From: Euryarchaeota archaeon UBA28
GTDB taxonomy: Archaea; Thermoplasmatota; Poseidoniia; Poseidoniales; Thalassarchaeaceae
Reading direction: 5' to 3'
DNA length: 64,000 bases
NCBI GenBank assembly: GCA_002501605.1
Contig: DANW01000026.1
Coordinates: forward strand, 1-64,000
The notes under the pieces were generated by a model. That model was given only the letters and a program-made list of their open reading frames with translations. It ran no database searches and had not been told where the DNA came from. This document shows positions 62,357-64,000 of the stretch, in pieces. Position numbers and translations under genes: made by a program. Numbering within the stretch: position 1 is the first letter of the stretch; every line of letters begins with the position of its first letter.

Positions 62357-63121
62357 TCATATGCCAGAAGAAGCTTTCATCCTCACATACCACGGCCAAA
62401 CCGAAGTATGTCTCTCCACAATATCGAACCCGTAAAGACCCTCCATCGACCTTAGAATTCCGAAGTTAGCAAAGTCCGCTCCGTTGGGGGTGTCTCCTCC
62501 AAAAAAGTCACCCTTTATGCCACCCGACATATGGTCAAGTTGGAATTTAAGGTTCTCCCGTGGAGGTAGGTCGAACATTTTCGCTCTGGACTTGCCAACC
62601 ATCCTCATTATTATCCCTCCTACCCACTTATTCACTAAACGGGTGCCGAAAGAGAAATTATCGATTCTAGTGACGTAATCCAGTGCCTGGAGTGAGGTTC
62701 TGTATGATTTGTAAATCACGGCGACAATCGATTTTCCAAGAATCAAATTGGAAAAATCCATCCACTCGTCCTGCTCGGAATCCTCTCCCATCCTTGGAAA
62801 CTCATTAGTTCCGTTTTCATCGATATAATGTAGGATATAATTCGAGTCGTTTACTTGGGTCCCGTCCTTATCCACGAAAACTGGCACAGCACTCCAATCA
62901 GACCACTTCAGTTGTGTCTTGAATGTTGGATCGACCTCAACTTTAGAGTATTCAACCCCCCTGCTCCCCAATAGGGCTTTGACTTTGAAGCAGAATGGGC
63001 AGGTTTCAAAACAATACATTGTGGGAAGGCCATCAACAACTCTCTCTGGGACGAGCTTTTCTTGGACCCCCGAGGTTGGTTCCAAATCAATTTCAACATG
63101 TTGCATATCGTTATTTTCCAT
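62357..63121 (-). CDS. GST-fold protein resembling prostaglandin E synthase 2 (glutaredoxin-like N-domain)
   Basis: 254 residues. The N-terminal thioredoxin-fold domain has TMYCFETCPFCFKVKALLGS with CPFC as redox site, SAVPVFVDKDGTQVNDSNYI after it, and an alpha-helical GST C-domain ending with GLYGFDIVERH. The order KWSDWSAVPVFV...NDSNYIL resembles PTGES2. Enzymatic specificity in archaea is unknown; a glutathione- or thiol-related redox role is a cautious guess. It precedes the next hypothetical gene by 17 bp in the same direction. Confidence 0.72.
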   Translation of the reverse strand: MENNDMQHVEIDLEPTSGVQEKLVPERVVDGLPTMYCFETCPFCFKVKALLGSRGVEYSKVEVDPTFKTQLKWSDWSAVPVFVDKDGTQVNDSNYILHYIDENGTNEFPRMGEDSEQDEWMDFSNLILGKSIVAVIYKSYRTSLQALDYVTRIDNFSFGTRLVNKWVGGIIMRMVGKSRAKMFDLPPRENLKFQLDHMSGGIKGDFFGGDTPNGADFANFGILRSMEGLYGFDIVERHTSVWPWYVRMKASSGI

Positions 63122-63138
63122 ATCAATCGACTCTCTAC

Positions 63139-63501
63139 CTATGAATCTAATGCGGACTCCAATGTCTTTCTAAATGAGTCGACTGATTTTCCGCATCCCT
63201 CCAGCTGTATGGCATCCACAATAATCTCTATTTCACCATCACGCTCTACGGCTATGCATGGAGTTTTACCAAAAGTAATTTCCGCTAACTCAGGAAACTG
63301 CTCATTTAGGTGCAGAAGTTCGATTTCGAAATCCAAGCCGGATGTCATTTCCCTCCATTCTTTCTTAGTAGATACTCCTCTGTGAGTGATGTCACATAAG
63401 GCGCAATGGGCAGTACCCCTTATTTTGCCCCAAACATAGGAAAGCTCCCCTATTATCCCCCCATCTGCATGATACACGCCATAGGCTTTCTTGACTTCCA
63501 T
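63139..63501 (-). CDS. Conserved small protein with CALC motif, unknown
   Basis: About 120 residues from ATG 63501 (MEVKKAYGVYHADGG). Distinctive features are IIGELSYVWGKIRGTAHCALCDITH with a CxxC and His, then a hydrophilic middle. Proteins with this GTAHCALCDITH pattern occur in some bacteria without known function. An upstream in-frame ATG (63564) adds a basic N-terminus unlikely to be real. Probably co-transcribed with the PTGES2-like gene. Confidence 0.65.
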   Translation of the reverse strand: MEVKKAYGVYHADGGIIGELSYVWGKIRGTAHCALCDITHRGVSTKKEWREMTSGLDFEIELLHLNEQFPELAEITFGKTPCIAVERDGEIEIIVDAIQLEGCGKSVDSFRKTLESALDS

Positions 63502-63640
63502 TACTCCACCGCTCCTACGGTTGCGGGGGCGACTGTAGGTTGATAATATGGAGTTCCCCTCCATACATCACATCAGTTTACCACAAACAGGGCCACATTC
63601 CTACACCAATCTTGAAGTGACTCCTAGCTAGTCCGAATGC

Positions 63641-64000
63641 ATGGAGGTCCCTGAAGAATTGGCTTCGATGCTTGACGGCGATCACGGCCCCACCAAGCAG
63701 AAAGCAGCCAGCTTGGTCGTTGATCTAGCATCAACTGCTGGCGCAAGGGAATTCATCAGAGTATCCCATGCTCATGTTTCGGGGGTTAGCGTGATTACCG
63801 GGGGGCACGGTCTAAGACGATTCTTGGCTGACCTATCAGGCGATAAAAACGGCAAGGTTACTATACCAACTACTCTAAATTCTGCTGGATGCGACCATGA
63901 AAAAATGGAGGAAATGGACATAGACTATCCAGATTTTCTAGAACAACAGTTCGAAATCGTTCATTCATATTCTGAGCTAGGTATTGATGCCACCCTCTCT
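63641..64000 (+). CDS. Aconitase X family protein (mevalonate 5-phosphate dehydratase large-subunit-like), 3'-truncated
   Basis: Open from ATG 63641 to the window end, 120 codons. Motifs RVSHAHVSGVSVITGGHGLRR, GKVTIPTTLNSAGCD and a following EEMDIDYPDFLEQQFEIV match the N-terminal part of aconitase X. In archaea this family (with a small DUF126 subunit) dehydrates mevalonate 5-phosphate in the modified mevalonate pathway; the mevalonate kinase in this window supports that. The remaining two-thirds, including other cluster ligands, lies outside. Alternative: a hydroxyproline-related aconitase X. Confidence 0.82.
   Translation, partial: MEVPEELASMLDGDHGPTKQKAASLVVDLASTAGAREFIRVSHAHVSGVSVITGGHGLRRFLADLSGDKNGKVTIPTTLNSAGCDHEKMEEMDIDYPDFLEQQFEIVHSYSELGIDATLS

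Noticed and set aside
1..64000. Mobile elements, integrases, CRISPR repeats, rRNA or tRNA genes
   Set aside because: No transposase or integrase motifs, no regularly spaced repeats and no tRNA-like cloverleaf was found in the short intergenic regions; detection by eye could miss a tRNA with an intron.

Overview
The window looks like chromosomal DNA of an archaeon, most likely a marine Thermoplasmatota (Marine Group II / Poseidoniales-like). The archaeal side shows in a TATA-binding protein, the archaeal shikimate route (ADTH synthase, 3-dehydroquinate synthase II, GHMP-type shikimate kinase), RibL-type FAD synthase, mevalonate kinase, an aconitase X family protein, a bacterio-opsin-activator-type regulator, and TATA boxes about 26 bp upstream of several start codons. 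It is mixed with bacterial-looking genes (acyl-CoA dehydrogenases, a FadF-like electron-transfer protein, bacterial-type riboflavin synthase, endonuclease III, lipoproteins). The lineage call is inferred from gene content only.

Layout. 0-4.3 kb (+): end of exonuclease III, then a four-gene aromatic pathway operon. 4.3-9.3 kb (-): MoxR ATPase, DUF58, DUF4350-like and membrane protein operon. 9.4-17.7 kb (-): XdhC, subtilisin-like lipoprotein, HTH regulator, a three-subunit molybdenum hydroxylase resembling 4-hydroxybenzoyl-CoA reductase, and a surface protein ending in an LPNTG sorting-like signal. 17.8-19.1 kb (+): ArsP_2-type heavy-metal exporter. 19.1-24.6 kb (-): MocA-like nucleotidyltransferase, acyl-CoA dehydrogenase, Ca2+/Na+ antiporter, fused 2-oxoacid dehydrogenase E1 with a zinc ribbon. 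24.8-29.1 kb (-): riboflavin operon ribB-ribL-ribE-ribH followed by trxB and a ThiF-rhodanese protein. 29.3-33.4 kb (+): a 1275-residue subtilisin-MFS transporter fusion and a glutaredoxin. 33.4-38.0 kb (-): esterase, lipoprotein, K+-dependent-type membrane pyrophosphatase, amidotransferase. 38-41 kb (+): NifU-like protein, nth, peroxiredoxin and small proteins. 41-48 kb (-): TBP, a giant PKD-type membrane protein and a SepF-like protein in one run, then mevalonate kinase and a second acyl-CoA dehydrogenase. 48.2-52.9 kb (+): FadF-like protein, small membrane protein, PuuD-like amidotransferase, cysS. 52.9-64 kb: lamin-tail/amidohydrolase ectoenzyme, BNR lipoprotein, ileS, HMA-DUF4396 protein, nadE, PH-domain protein, PTGES2-like protein, a conserved hypothetical, and the start of an aconitase X gene.

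How the genes fit together. XdhC, MocA and the three hydroxylase subunits form a plausible molybdenum-cytosine-dinucleotide enzyme system. The two acyl-CoA dehydrogenases, the FadF-like protein and the E1 protein suggest heterotrophic acyl-CoA/branched-chain oxidation feeding a membrane quinone pool. The subtilisins, lipoproteins and anchored ectoenzymes fit a protein-degrading lifestyle. Mevalonate kinase plus aconitase X fit the modified archaeal mevalonate route.

Genes are densely packed. No gene-free stretch exceeds 300 bp; the longest gaps are about 183 bp (48035-48217) and 156 bp (24650-24805). I saw no rRNA, tRNA, CRISPR array, insertion sequence or integrase.
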